This document shows positions 33,197 to 42,176 of a stretch of DNA of 64,000 bases, piece by piece. How positions within the stretch are numbered: position 1 is the stretch's first letter; every line of letters begins with the position of its first letter. The translations under genes were made by a program, and so were the position numbers. The stretch spans positions 124,001 to 188,000 of the forward strand of contig NZ_BSSM01000006.1 of the NCBI RefSeq assembly GCF_030269125.1. The letters are read 5' to 3'. This stretch comes from Streptomyces hygroscopicus subsp. hygroscopicus (GTDB lineage Bacteria; Actinomycetota; Actinomycetes; Streptomycetales; Streptomycetaceae). The notes under the pieces are model-generated. The model saw only the letters and a list, made by a program, of their open reading frames with translations, searched no databases and was not told the origin of the DNA.

Positions 33197-34453
33197 TCAG
33201 AGGTCCGGCGCGAGTTCCCCGGTGATCCTGCGCGAGGCCCAGCGCGCCTCCGTCGCCGCGTCGGCCCCGTTCAGGACCCTGGTCATGTACTGCTTGATCG
33301 GGTTGTCGGCCTCGACGTCCGCCCACTGAGGGGTGTTGGGGGTCGCCCGTCCGTGCGCCGCGCCCACGGCCATGGCGGCGACCCCCTCCGCACCGGAGAC
33401 GGCGGTGGCCAGCGAGGTCTTGTTGGGCACGTAGTTCATGGTGCGGGCGAGTTCGGTGTCCCACTTGGCGCCGGTGAGCGCCCCGACCACGGCCGTCGCG
33501 GCGAACTGGTCCTCCGTGTTCCGCGGCACCACCAGGTCGGAGTCGCCGGTGAACACGGCACCGGGTCGCGCGGCGGTCGGTCCGGGCACCGGGAAGTAGC
33601 CGATCGACCCCTTGAGCCGGGGGTTCTGCCGCACGATCGCCTGGGCGAGCCCCGGTACGGCGACGATCTGCGCGACCTTGCCGCCGGCGAACACCCCGGC
33701 CTGGGGCGGGTGTTCCTCGTCCGCGCCCTTGGGGCCGGCGCCCAGCGACTGGAGCCGCAGGTAGAAGTCCATGCCGCGCAGCGCGGCCGGGGTGTCCAGG
33801 GCGCCCTTCCACTGGAAGTCGTCGACCTTCCGGGCGAGGTCGCCGCCCTCGTCCCAGACGAAGCCGGAGAGCGTGTACCAGCCCTGTCCGGCCAGGTAGA
33901 TCCCCTGGTCGCCGCCGGAGTCGAGCTTCTCCGTGTCGGTGAGCCATTCGGCGCGGGTGCGCGGCGGGCGGGTGATGCCGGCCTCGGCGAACAGGTCCTC
34001 GCGGCAGATGACGACGCGGTTGGCGGCGTACCACGGGATGCCGTACTGCTGGTTGCCGTCCTTGCCGGGTTCGGCGAGGCCCGGCAGCCAGTCGTCCTTG
34101 CCCCAGTCGCGCATCGACTCCAGCGTCGGATCGGCGAGCCGGCCGCCGTCGGCGTACAGCGGCACCTGGGTGTTGCCGGCCTCGATCACGTCGGGCGCGT
34201 CGCCCGAGGTGTCCGCGAGCGCCTTGCGGACCTTCGTCACGATGCCGGTCCGGTCCTGGACTCGGATGTCCAGCCGCAGGTTCGGGTGCGTGCGCTCGAA
34301 GTCCGCGGTGAAGCGGTCGAGGAAGTCGGCCGAGGCGCTGTCCTGCATCAGCCACACGGTGACGGTCTCGCGCTGTTGGGTGCCGGGGAGCGCGCCACAG
34401 CCGCCGACGAGGCAGCCGGTGGCACAACCGAGGGCGAGCAGACGACGTCTCAC
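33197..34453 (-). CDS. Orphan extracellular sugar-binding lipoprotein
   Basis: A 418-residue family 1 solute-binding lipoprotein. The signal peptide (RRRLLALGCATG) ends at a lipobox LVGGC, so it is anchored by a lipid on the outer face of the membrane. The mature part has TVWLMQDSASADFL, YGIPWYAANRVVICR and NYVPNKTSLA, typical of carbohydrate ABC-transport binding proteins. No permease or ATPase genes are adjacent, so it must work with components elsewhere. The GTG at 34453 has AGGA at good spacing; an ATG at 34477 is the alternative. It diverges from the dodecin gene. Confidence 0.92.
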   Translation of the reverse strand: MRRRLLALGCATGCLVGGCGALPGTQQRETVTVWLMQDSASADFLDRFTADFERTHPNLRLDIRVQDRTGIVTKVRKALADTSGDAPDVIEAGNTQVPLYADGGRLADPTLESMRDWGKDDWLPGLAEPGKDGNQQYGIPWYAANRVVICREDLFAEAGITRPPRTRAEWLTDTEKLDSGGDQGIYLAGQGWYTLSGFVWDEGGDLARKVDDFQWKGALDTPAALRGMDFYLRLQSLGAGPKGADEEHPPQAGVFAGGKVAQIVAVPGLAQAIVRQNPRLKGSIGYFPVPGPTAARPGAVFTGDSDLVVPRNTEDQFAATAVVGALTGAKWDTELARTMNYVPNKTSLATAVSGAEGVAAMAVGAAHGRATPNTPQWADVEADNPIKQYMTRVLNGADAATEARWASRRITGELAPDL

Positions 34454-34670
34454 GAGGGGTCCTGTTCTGTCCGGCATGGCGGATGCGCACAGGGGGTGGG
34501 GGCCCGACGTGGGGGGCGAGCACGCGTGCTCGTACGGGTGTGGCTGGATTTTGATATGGACCAATGCGGAGGTCAAGGGCTACCAACGGTCACGACTGCT
34601 CGCCGTGCGGAGCGGGCCGGGATGCGGCACGGTGGAGTACGGCGTGTCCCTCCGGCCCAAGGAGCCCCCG

Positions 34671-34886
34671 ATGACGAACCACACGTACCGGGTCACCGAG
34701 ATCGTCGGCACCTCGCACGAGGGCGTCGACCAGGCCATCCGCAACGGCATCGCGCGCGCCGGCCGGACCCTGCGCAACCTGGACTGGTTCGAGGTGACAC
34801 AGATCCGCGGGCAGCTCGAGAACGGGCAGATCGAGCACTATCAGGTGGGTCTGAAGGTGGGCTTCCGCATCGAGGACGGCGACTGA
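34671..34886 (+). CDS. Dodecin (flavin-binding protein)
   Basis: A 71-residue dodecin with the family layout: YRVTEIVGTSHEGVDQAIRN, GIARAGRTLRNLDWFEVTQI with the flavin-stacking Trp, and EHYQVGLKVGFRIED. Dodecins assemble as dodecamers that store flavins or, in Streptomyces, CoA. The ATG at 34671 follows AAGGAG. The gap to the lipoprotein gene holds an AT-rich segment (GATTTTGATATGGACC) likely to be a promoter. Confidence 0.95.
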   Translation: MTNHTYRVTEIVGTSHEGVDQAIRNGIARAGRTLRNLDWFEVTQIRGQLENGQIEHYQVGLKVGFRIEDGD

Positions 34887-34968
34887 CCGCCCCCGCCCGA
34901 ACGGGGCCCCCGAAACCCACCGGGTCCCGGTCGCCCTTCCCCCCGGTCTCGCTAAGACCGTACGACCG

Positions 34969-35460
34969 TCACGTGCGCCCCTCCTTCTCCTGCGCCTCCC
35001 TCAGCGCGTCGGACCCCTCGGCCCAGCGGGCCCGCACCACGGTGAATCCGGCGCGCTCGGCGTCGTCGCAGACCAGTGCGTCGTCGTCCACGAGGAAGCG
35101 CACCTCACGGCCCCGAGCCAGCCGGCGCAGGGTCGCGAGCTTGGTGAACCGGGCCGGCCTGCGGTCCGCGTCGCCCCGCATGTGCAGGTCCCCCGCGGGC
35201 AGCCGGTGCGCGGCGAGCCAGTCCCGGGTGTCGCGGCGGTACCGCTCCGGACGGCCGGTCAGGTAGACGATCTCGCAGTCCCGGGCGCTCTCGCGGGCCA
35301 GCGCGACGCCCTCGGCGAGCGGCGGGTCCGCGGGCGCGGCGGCGAAGAAACCGTCCCAGTCCTTGGGCCGCGCCCGCAGGAAGTGCTGCCGGTGGGCGGT
35401 GTCAGCCAGCGTGTTGTCGAGGTCGAACACGGCGATCGGCCGTACGTTGCTGTCGCTCAC
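34969..35460 (-). CDS. HAD-superfamily phosphatase-like protein
   Basis: A 163-residue HAD-fold protein. Motif I is VFDLDNTLADT with both aspartates, motif II is IVYLTGRPERYRRDT, and the acidic motif IV is FLVDDDALVCDDAE. It resembles the phosphatase part of polynucleotide-kinase-like or acid-phosphatase-like HAD proteins; the substrate is unknown. The GTG start at 35460 follows AGGG. It is convergent with dodecin and divergent from the luciferase-like gene. Confidence 0.88.
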   Translation of the reverse strand: MSDSNVRPIAVFDLDNTLADTAHRQHFLRARPKDWDGFFAAAPADPPLAEGVALARESARDCEIVYLTGRPERYRRDTRDWLAAHRLPAGDLHMRGDADRRPARFTKLATLRRLARGREVRFLVDDDALVCDDAERAGFTVVRARWAEGSDALREAQEKEGRT

Positions 35461-35528
35461 ACCAAAACCCTAGCCACACGCGGGAATCCGCGGGCCCGCA
35501 CGGCGTTGAACCGAGGGTGAGCAGCTCA

Positions 35529-36524
35529 GTGATCGCCCGGACCCGGTTCTCCGTCCTCGACCGCTCCCGCGTCCGCCAGGGACACCCGCCCGCCGAGGCG
35601 CTGCGGGACACCGTGGCGCTGGCGCGGGCGGCGGAGGCGCTCGGCTACCACCGGTTCTGGGTCTCGGAGCACCACGGCGTGCCGGGCGTCGCCGGTTCCG
35701 CCCCGACCGTGCTGGCCGCCGCGGTGGCCTCCGCCACCCGCACGATCCGGGTGGGCACCGGCGGGGTGATGCTGCCCAACCACCGGCCGTTCGTCGTCGC
35801 CGAGCAGTTCGGGGTGCTGGAGTCGCTGTTCCCGGGGAGGATCGACATGGGCCTCGGGCGTTCGGTGGGCTTCACCGACGGGGTGCGCCGGGCGCTCGGC
35901 CGGGACAAGGAGGACGCCGAGGACTTCGGGGCCCAGCTCGGCGAGCTGCTCGACTGGTTCACCGGGGCCTCGCCGACGGGGGTGCGCGCCCGGCCCGCGG
36001 ACGGCCTGCGGGTGCCGCCGTTCGTACTGGCCCTGCGCGAGGGCGCGGCGATCGCGGCGCGGGCCGGGCTGCCGCTGGTCATCGGGGACCTGCGTGACCG
36101 GGAGCGGCTGCTGCGCGGCGTCGAACGCTACCGCGCGGGGTTCCGCCCCTCCCCCTGGGCGGCCGAGCCGTACGTGGTGGTCTCGGGGGCGGTCGCGGTC
36201 GCCGGCACCGAGGAGGCGGCGCGGCGGCTGCTGGTCCCGGAGGCCTGGTCGATGGCGTACGCCCGCACCCACGGCACCTTCCCGCCGCTGGCCCCGGCCG
36301 GGGAGACCGAGGCCCGCGCGATGACGGCGCGGGAGCGTGAGGCGTACGGCGCCCAGCTCGCCGGGCAGCTCGCGGGCACCCCGGAGCAGGTCGCCCACGA
36401 GCTGGAGACGGTCCTGAAGGAGACCGGTGCGGACGAGGTGCTGGTCACGACCAGCAGCTACGACCGTACGGCGCTGCTGGACTCCTACCGTCTGCTGGCC
36501 GCGCTCTTCGCCCCGGTCCCCTGA
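35529..36524 (+). CDS. LLM-class flavin-dependent oxidoreductase (luciferase-like)
   Basis: A 331-residue luciferase-like monooxygenase of the subgroup that begins with ARTRFSVLDRSRVRQG and has HRFWVSEHHGVPGVAGSAP and VGTGGVMLPNHRPFVVAEQF. It differs from the enzyme at 4940 and belongs to the MsnO8/alkanal-type branch. Substrate is unknown. An in-frame GTG at 35517 overlaps the GAGGGTGAG ribosome site, so the GTG at 35529 is preferred. It diverges from the HAD gene. Confidence 0.9.
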   Translation: MIARTRFSVLDRSRVRQGHPPAEALRDTVALARAAEALGYHRFWVSEHHGVPGVAGSAPTVLAAAVASATRTIRVGTGGVMLPNHRPFVVAEQFGVLESLFPGRIDMGLGRSVGFTDGVRRALGRDKEDAEDFGAQLGELLDWFTGASPTGVRARPADGLRVPPFVLALREGAAIAARAGLPLVIGDLRDRERLLRGVERYRAGFRPSPWAAEPYVVVSGAVAVAGTEEAARRLLVPEAWSMAYARTHGTFPPLAPAGETEARAMTAREREAYGAQLAGQLAGTPEQVAHELETVLKETGADEVLVTTSSYDRTALLDSYRLLAALFAPVP

Positions 36525-36609
36525 CGCCGAGGCGGCGTCCCGAGATGCGGGCGGGGCCCGCGCCGGTGAACCTGGGAGGGCAGAACCGCAAGCGACGAGG
36601 AGGACCGCC

Positions 36610-36804
36610 ATGTCCTTCATGGACAAGATCAAGGGCATGCTCAAGGGCCATGAGGGCATGGCCGACAAGGGCATCGACAAGGGCGGCGACTACGTCGACC
36701 AGCGCACCGGGAACAAGTACCAGAAGCCGGTCGACACCGCCCAGGACAAGGCGCGGGACGAGTTCGGCACCCGGCAGGACCCGGGCAACCCTCCGCGGCC
36801 CTAG
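36610..36804 (+). CDS. MT0933-like antitoxin-type small protein
   Basis: A 64-residue, highly charged Lys/Asp-rich protein: MDKIKGMLKGHEGMADKGID, then GGDYVDQRTGNKYQKPVD. This matches the small actinobacterial family annotated as MT0933-like antitoxin. No toxin gene is adjacent, so the antitoxin role is unproven here and the protein may act alone. The ATG at 36610 follows GAGGAGG. The UvrA-like gene starts 30 bases downstream on the same strand. Confidence 0.85.
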   Translation: MSFMDKIKGMLKGHEGMADKGIDKGGDYVDQRTGNKYQKPVDTAQDKARDEFGTRQDPGNPPRP

Positions 36805-36833
36805 GGAGCGGGGGCCGATAAGGTGTGTCCTCC

Positions 36834-39167
36834 ATGCACCACAGCCCCCATGACCCCTTCGTCCGCGTCCGCGGCGCCCGTGAGCACAACCTCAAGGGCG
36901 TCGACGTGGACGTCCCGCGCGACGTACTCGCCGTCTTCACCGGTGTGTCCGGCTCGGGGAAGTCGTCCCTGGCGTTCGGCACCGTCTACGCCGAGGCCCA
37001 GCGCCGCTACTTCGAGTCGGTCGCGCCGTACGCGCGCCGCCTGATCCACCAGGTCGGCGCGCCCAAGGTCGGCGAGATCACCGGCCTGCCGCCCGCGGTC
37101 TCGCTCCAGCAGCGCCGCGCGGCCCCCACGTCGCGCTCCTCGGTGGGCACGGTCACCAACCTCTCCAACTCGCTGCGCATGCTGTTCTCGCGCGCCGGTG
37201 ACTACCCGCCGGGGGCAGAGCGGCTGGACTCCGACGCGTTCTCGCCGAACACGGCGGCGGGCGCCTGCCCCCGGTGCCATGGCCTCGGGCAGGTCCACGA
37301 CACCAGCGAGGAGCTGCTGGTGCCCGATCCCTCGCTGTCCGTGCGCGAGGGCGCGATCGCCGCGTGGCCGGGCGCCTGGCAGGGCAAGAACCTGCGGGAC
37401 ATCCTGGACGCGCTCGGCTACGACGTGGACCGGCCGTGGCGTGAACTGCCCGCCGATCAGCGGCGATGGATCCTGTTCACGGACGAGCAGCCGGTCGTCA
37501 CGGTGCACCCGGTGCGGGACGCGGACCGTATCCAGCGCCCGTACCAGGGCACGTACACGAGCGCCCGCCGCTACGTGCTCAAGACGTTCTCCGACACCAA
37601 GTCGCCGACCCTGCGCACCAAGGCGGAGCGCTTCTTGACCAGCGCGCCCTGCGCGGGGTGCGGGGGCAGCCGGCTGCGGCCCGAGGCCCTGGCGGTGACG
37701 TTCGGCGGCCGTACCATCGCCGAGCTGGCCGCGCTGCCGCTGACCGGCCTCGCGGAACTGCTCGACGCCCGCACGGAGACGGCCCGCGTCCTCACCGAGG
37801 ACCTGAAGTCCCGGATCGCGCCGGTGGTCGAACTGGGCCTGGGCTACCTGAGCCTGGACCGCTCCACCCCGACCCTCTCGGCGGGCGAGCTGCAACGGCT
37901 GCGGCTCGCCACGCAGTTGAGGTCCGGGCTGTTCGGTGTGGTGTACGTGCTGGACGAGCCGTCCGCGGGACTGCACCCGGCGGACACCGAGGCGCTGATC
38001 ACCGTGCTGGCGCGGCTGAAGGCGGCGGGCAACTCGGTGTTCGTGGTGGAGCACCATCTGGAGGTGGTGCGCGGTGCCGACTGGCTGGTGGACGTGGGCC
38101 CCGGCGCGGGTGAGCACGGCGGACGCGTGCTGTACAGCGGTCCGCCGGCCGAGCTGGCGTCGGTCGAGGAGTCGGCGACGGCCGCGTTCCTCTTCGACGA
38201 GGCGCCGGGCCCCGCGCGTGAAGTCCGCGAGCCGCGTGGCTGGTTGAGGGTCGGCCCGGTGACCCGGCACAACCTGCGCGAGGTGACGGCCGCGTTCCCG
38301 CTGGGCGCGTTCACCGCCGTCACCGGGGTCTCCGGTTCCGGGAAGTCCACGCTCATCGGAGAGCTGACGGAGGACCTCGATGGCGTGGAACGCCTGGTGC
38401 GGGTGGACCAGAAGCCGATCGGCCGCACCCCGCGCTCCAACCTGGCGACGTACACGGGTCTGTTCGACGTCGTTCGGAAGGTGTTCGCTGCTACGGACGA
38501 GGCGCGCGGGCGCGGGTACGGCGTCGGGCGGTTCTCCTTCAATGTCGCCGGGGGGCGCTGCGAGACGTGCCAGGGCGAGGGGTTCGTCAGCGTCGAGCTG
38601 CTGTTCCTGCCGAGCACGTACGCGCCCTGCCCGGACTGCGCCGGCGCCCGCTACGCCCCGGAGACGCTCCAGGTGGCGTACCGGGGGCGGAACATCGCGG
38701 AGGTGCTGGACCTGACGGTGGAGGCGGCGGCGGAGTTCTTCGCCGATGTCCCGGCCGCCGCCCGCAGCCTCGGCACGCTCCTCGACGTCGGCCTCGGCTA
38801 TCTGCGCCTCGGCCAGCCCGCGACCGAGTTGTCCGGCGGGGAGGCCCAGCGGATCAAGCTGGCGAGCGAACTCCAGCGCGGCCGCCGCGGCCGCACCCTG
38901 TACCTGCTGGACGAGCCGACCACCGGACTGCACCCGGCCGACGTCGAGGTGCTGATGGACCGGCTGCACGGACTGGTCGACGCCGGGCACACGGTCGTGG
39001 TGGTCGAGCACGACATGACGGTGGTCGCGGGCGCCGACTGGGTGATCGACCTCGGACCGGGCGGCGGCGACCGGGGCGGCCGTGTCGTCGCCGCGGGGCC
39101 ACCGCGCCGGGTGGCGCGGGCGGAGGGCAGCGCGACGGCGCCGTATCTGGCGCGGGTGATGCCCTAG
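36834..39167 (+). CDS. Class II UvrA-like ATPase (UvrA2/DrrC type)
   Basis: A 777-residue double ABC ATPase related to UvrA but about 170 residues shorter, lacking the UvrB-binding insertion. The first Walker A is GVSGSGKSS near residue 37 and the second GVSGSGKST near 498; signature motifs LSAGELQRLRLA and LSGGEAQRIKLA are present. Zinc modules appear as CPRCHGLG with CAGCGGSRL, and CETCQGEG with CPDCAGARY. Such proteins are linked to drug resistance or auxiliary DNA-damage tolerance. The ATG at 36834 is preferred. Its TAG stop overlaps that of the convergent acyltransferase gene through CTAG. Confidence 0.93.
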   Translation: MHHSPHDPFVRVRGAREHNLKGVDVDVPRDVLAVFTGVSGSGKSSLAFGTVYAEAQRRYFESVAPYARRLIHQVGAPKVGEITGLPPAVSLQQRRAAPTSRSSVGTVTNLSNSLRMLFSRAGDYPPGAERLDSDAFSPNTAAGACPRCHGLGQVHDTSEELLVPDPSLSVREGAIAAWPGAWQGKNLRDILDALGYDVDRPWRELPADQRRWILFTDEQPVVTVHPVRDADRIQRPYQGTYTSARRYVLKTFSDTKSPTLRTKAERFLTSAPCAGCGGSRLRPEALAVTFGGRTIAELAALPLTGLAELLDARTETARVLTEDLKSRIAPVVELGLGYLSLDRSTPTLSAGELQRLRLATQLRSGLFGVVYVLDEPSAGLHPADTEALITVLARLKAAGNSVFVVEHHLEVVRGADWLVDVGPGAGEHGGRVLYSGPPAELASVEESATAAFLFDEAPGPAREVREPRGWLRVGPVTRHNLREVTAAFPLGAFTAVTGVSGSGKSTLIGELTEDLDGVERLVRVDQKPIGRTPRSNLATYTGLFDVVRKVFAATDEARGRGYGVGRFSFNVAGGRCETCQGEGFVSVELLFLPSTYAPCPDCAGARYAPETLQVAYRGRNIAEVLDLTVEAAAEFFADVPAAARSLGTLLDVGLGYLRLGQPATELSGGEAQRIKLASELQRGRRGRTLYLLDEPTTGLHPADVEVLMDRLHGLVDAGHTVVVVEHDMTVVAGADWVIDLGPGGGDRGGRVVAAGPPRRVARAEGSATAPYLARVMP

Positions 39168-40108
39168 GAACGCTCCCCCACAACACCCTGGGGACCCCGC
39201 CGCGCCCGGTGTCCCGCCCGGCTCGTCCCCTGCGGGCCGGTCGCGGGGGCCTGCGCGAGGGGTCGTACGACGGTGGGGTGGCCGTTGACCAGGGCCGCGT
39301 GGGTCCAGGCCGGGCCGGGGAGGATCGGCTGGGCCGCCGCGGCGAGGGCGCGGCGGTCGGGGTGGGTGCCCGGCGCGATCACCGGACGCACCTCCACCTC
39401 GGCGACCAGACCCCGGGTCCGGGCCACCCGCCACAGAGAGGCGAGCAGGGTGTCCTCGCCGACGAAGGCGGCGGCCGTACCGGTGCCGCCGTCCTCCAGC
39501 CAGTACCGCAGTCCGACCGGCTGCACGGGGACGCCCGCGTCCAGCGCGGCCTGGAAGACGGCCCGGTGGAAGCGGCCGTGGGCGCGCCCGCACCACGTGC
39601 TGCCCTCCGGGAACGCGGCCACCGCGGAGCCCCCGCGCAGGGCTTCGGTGATCGTCGCCACCGTGCCGGGCAGGGCGCGCAGCCGGTCCCGGTCGATGAA
39701 GAGGGTGCCGCCCCGCGCGGCCAGCGCGCCCGCCACCGGCCACCGGCGTATCTCGGTCTTGCCGAGCATCCTGGCCGGTCGTACGGCGGCGAGCAGCGGG
39801 ATGTCCAGCCAGGAGACATGGTTGGCCACCAGCAGCAGCCCGCCGTCCGGCGCGGCCGCGCCGGTGACGCGCACCCGCACCCCGGTGGCCCGCACGACCG
39901 CCCGGCACCAGCGCCCGACCCACTCGGCGGGAATCCTCCGCCGCAAGCGGGGGCACCCCCGGCCGAGGAGGGACAGGGCGATCCCGGCCAGCACCAGGGC
40001 GGCGACGGCGGTCAGCCGCAGGAGGGCGCGGGGTACGGCCGCGGCGGCGGGCGCCGGCTCCACGCAGGCGTCCGGGGTGCAGGGCGCGGTGGGCAGCCAG
40101 ACGCTCAT
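39164..40108 (-). CDS. olsA: PlsC-type acyltransferase, probable OlsA of ornithine lipid synthesis
   Basis: A 314-residue membrane-associated acyltransferase. One hydrophobic segment (RLTAVAALVLAGIALSLLG) precedes the catalytic HVSWLD (H-x4-D) near residues 116-121, FPEGSTW and a PVQPVGLRYW segment. It would O-acylate lyso-ornithine lipid to the finished lipid. The assignment rests on its coupling to the OlsB-like gene: its ATG shares a base with that stop codon (TGATG). The last 35 residues are an Arg/Gly-rich extension. It is convergent with the UvrA-like gene with a four-base overlap. Confidence 0.85.
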   Translation of the reverse strand: MSVWLPTAPCTPDACVEPAPAAAAVPRALLRLTAVAALVLAGIALSLLGRGCPRLRRRIPAEWVGRWCRAVVRATGVRVRVTGAAAPDGGLLLVANHVSWLDIPLLAAVRPARMLGKTEIRRWPVAGALAARGGTLFIDRDRLRALPGTVATITEALRGGSAVAAFPEGSTWCGRAHGRFHRAVFQAALDAGVPVQPVGLRYWLEDGGTGTAAAFVGEDTLLASLWRVARTRGLVAEVEVRPVIAPGTHPDRRALAAAAQPILPGPAWTHAALVNGHPTVVRPLAQAPATGPQGTSRAGHRARRGPQGVVGERS

Positions 40109-40878
40109 CAGGCCGGCACGAGGGAGAGGAAGTGCCGCAGATAGCGCGGGTTGACCCGGCGCATCGACAGCAGCACGTACAGGTCGGCGACCCCGAAGTC
40201 CGGGTCGTGCGCGGGCTCGCCGCACACCCAGGCGCCGAGGCGGAGGTAGCCGCGCAGCAGAGCGGGCAGTTCGGTGCGTCCGGCGGGGACCTCGGCGTTC
40301 GGGGTCCAGGGCGCGAGCGGCCGTACCCGGAACTCCTCGGGCGCCAGGTGCTTGTCACGCACCCGGTCCCAGGTGCCGGTGGCGAGGGCGCCGCCGTCGG
40401 CGAGCGGTATCGAGCAGCAGCCGGCCAGCCACTCGTGGCCGCGGTCGGTCATGTAGCGGGCTATGCCGGCCCAGATCAGGCCGATGACCGCGCCGTCGCG
40501 GTGGTCCGGATGCACGCAGGAGCGGCCGACCTCGACCAGGCCGGGCCGGATGGCGTCCAGCGCGTCCAGCGCGAACTCGCCCTCGGAGTACAGCCGTCCG
40601 GCGACCGCGGCCCGCTCGGGCGGCAGCAGCCGGTAGGTACCGACGACCTGCCCGGTCACGGTGTCGCGGACCAGCAGGTGATCGCAGTGGGCGTCGAAGG
40701 CGTCGATGTCGAGGCCCGGCCGCGGGGTGGCGAGGACGGCGCCCATCTCCCCGGCGAAGACGTCGTGCCGCAGCCGCTGCGCGGCGCGCACGTCGTCCTC
40801 GTCGCGGGCGAGCGTGACGGTGTAGCGGGCGGGTGCCGCGGGCTGCGGGGGACGGTCGAGGGTGGAAACGCCGGTCAT
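40108..40878 (-). CDS. olsB: GNAT N-acyltransferase, probable OlsB of ornithine lipid synthesis
   Basis: A 256-residue acyltransferase of the hemolysin-like/OlsB group. Typical segments are RYTVTLARDEDDVRAAQRLR, VFAGEMGAVL, DAHCDHLLVRD, VEVGRSCVHPDHRDGAVIGL and GCCSIPLADGG. OlsB transfers a 3-hydroxyacyl chain from acyl carrier protein to the amino group of ornithine, giving lyso-ornithine lipid; such lipids replace phospholipids under phosphate limitation. The ATG at 40878 follows AGGAGAG. It is translationally coupled to the acyltransferase gene downstream. No PhoP box was recognised upstream. Confidence 0.88.
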   Translation of the reverse strand: MTGVSTLDRPPQPAAPARYTVTLARDEDDVRAAQRLRHDVFAGEMGAVLATPRPGLDIDAFDAHCDHLLVRDTVTGQVVGTYRLLPPERAAVAGRLYSEGEFALDALDAIRPGLVEVGRSCVHPDHRDGAVIGLIWAGIARYMTDRGHEWLAGCCSIPLADGGALATGTWDRVRDKHLAPEEFRVRPLAPWTPNAEVPAGRTELPALLRGYLRLGAWVCGEPAHDPDFGVADLYVLLSMRRVNPRYLRHFLSLVPA

Positions 40879-41033
40879 GGCTCTCTCCTGGTCGCGGGGC
40901 CGGTTCGGCGGCAGCGGCGGCGGACCGGTGATACGGCCCGCCGCTCCTGTTCTTCCGACGCCGGTTGACCGGCGCGTGACGTGTGCCGGGAGAGCGGATG
41001 TGGGGATGCTGAACGGCCGGGTACGCCGTTCGC

Positions 41034-42068
41034 CTAGCCGGCGGCGGTCTCCTTCGTCACGCAGCCGGCGAGCAGCCGCGCCGCCTCCTCGGGCGCGAGG
41101 GCGCGCTCCAGGACGAGGTCGCCGGTCATGTGCGGGAAGAACCGGCCCGCGGGCCAGCTCCGCTGGTACGGCGGCGGGTCCAGGACGAGCAGTCGGGCAC
41201 CGTCCACGACCGGGATGTCGCAGGGGGTGCCCTCGTTCCACACCCACTCCCCGGTGGGACTGACGAGGTTGAAGGAGCCGGTGGTGTGCACCTGGCCCGG
41301 CCGGTCGCGGCAGACGGCTGCCTCCGCCGGGGAGGGGGCCCGGCCCGGGAGGTGGCCGCCGCCGATGAGCACGTCGGCGAGCAGGGTGTGCAGCTGGAAG
41401 TTGTCGCCGAGGCCGCTCATCCGCAGCGCGTAGCCGGTGCCGGTGGGGCGGTGCAGGACGATCAGCGGTTCGTCGTCGAGGACGAGCAGGGCGTGGTGGA
41501 GGCACTTGAACTCGCGCCCGGTGGCCTCCTGCACGGCGCGCAGGGCCGTGAGCAGCCCGGTGCGCCGCTCGGCGCCGAGCCCGGTGCGGACGGTGGCGTG
41601 GTTGAGCATGGCGACGCAGGCCATCTCCCACTGGGGCAGTGTCAGCCAGGCCAGCGCGGCCCCGGGGCCGACCCGGTCGAACAGGGCCGGGTCCTGCTCG
41701 CCCTCCGGGTCCGGCGGTTCGCCGCCGCCGGTGGCCGCCCAGCGCTCGCAGAACTCCTGGACCCCGGCGAGCGTGTCGGCCAGTGCGTCCAGGACGTGCG
41801 GGGCGCAGTCGGCCGGATCGGCGCCGCGCTCCACACAGGCGCCGATGATCACGGCGACGGTGCCGCGCGGTCCGGGCGGCACCTCGTCGAGCAGTGCGGC
41901 GAGGCGCCGCGCGGCCTGCGCGGTCTCCTGCGCTCCCGCCTCCTGGAAGCGCTGGTACAGCTCCTGGAACTCGTGCTCGGCGCGCTCGGCGTCACGCTCC
42001 CGCACGGCGGACTCGAACCCGGCGACGGCTTCGAGGAACCGCATCCTCCCCTTGTTACCCAAGATCAT
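41034..42068 (-). CDS. Conserved hypothetical protein
   Basis: A 344-residue soluble protein I do not recognise. The N-terminal third is helical and charged (FESAVRERDAERAEHEFQEL). The rest is mixed, with HHALLVLDDEPLIVLHRPTG, MSGLGDNFQLHTLLADVLIG and WVWNEGTPCDIPVVDG. No signal peptide, membrane segment or known catalytic motif is seen. Its ATG-start region follows the terminator of the sdh operon, so it has its own promoter. Similar proteins occur beside this sdh operon in other Streptomyces, from memory. Confidence 0.75.
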   Translation of the reverse strand: MILGNKGRMRFLEAVAGFESAVRERDAERAEHEFQELYQRFQEAGAQETAQAARRLAALLDEVPPGPRGTVAVIIGACVERGADPADCAPHVLDALADTLAGVQEFCERWAATGGGEPPDPEGEQDPALFDRVGPGAALAWLTLPQWEMACVAMLNHATVRTGLGAERRTGLLTALRAVQEATGREFKCLHHALLVLDDEPLIVLHRPTGTGYALRMSGLGDNFQLHTLLADVLIGGGHLPGRAPSPAEAAVCRDRPGQVHTTGSFNLVSPTGEWVWNEGTPCDIPVVDGARLLVLDPPPYQRSWPAGRFFPHMTGDLVLERALAPEEAARLLAGCVTKETAAG

Positions 42069-42101
42069 GGACGGAGGGTACAGCGGCGGCGGTAACCAGA
42101 C

Positions 42102-42132
42102 GGGGCCGGGTGAGCACCACGCCCCCGGCCCC
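42102..42132 (-). terminator. Hairpin terminator after the succinate dehydrogenase operon
   Basis: GGGGCCGGG and CCCGGCCCC form a perfect 9-bp stem with a 13-base loop, 45 bases past the stop of the iron-sulfur subunit gene and before the next start at 42068 on the same strand. Confidence 0.65.
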
Positions 42133-42176
42133 GCCCGCCCGCCGTCGTCGACGAACGACCTTGTTCACCAGCGTCG

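Noticed and set aside
36610-36804. Toxin-antitoxin pair with the UvrA-like gene
   Set aside because: The UvrA-like ATPase is not a toxin and the small protein family often occurs alone.
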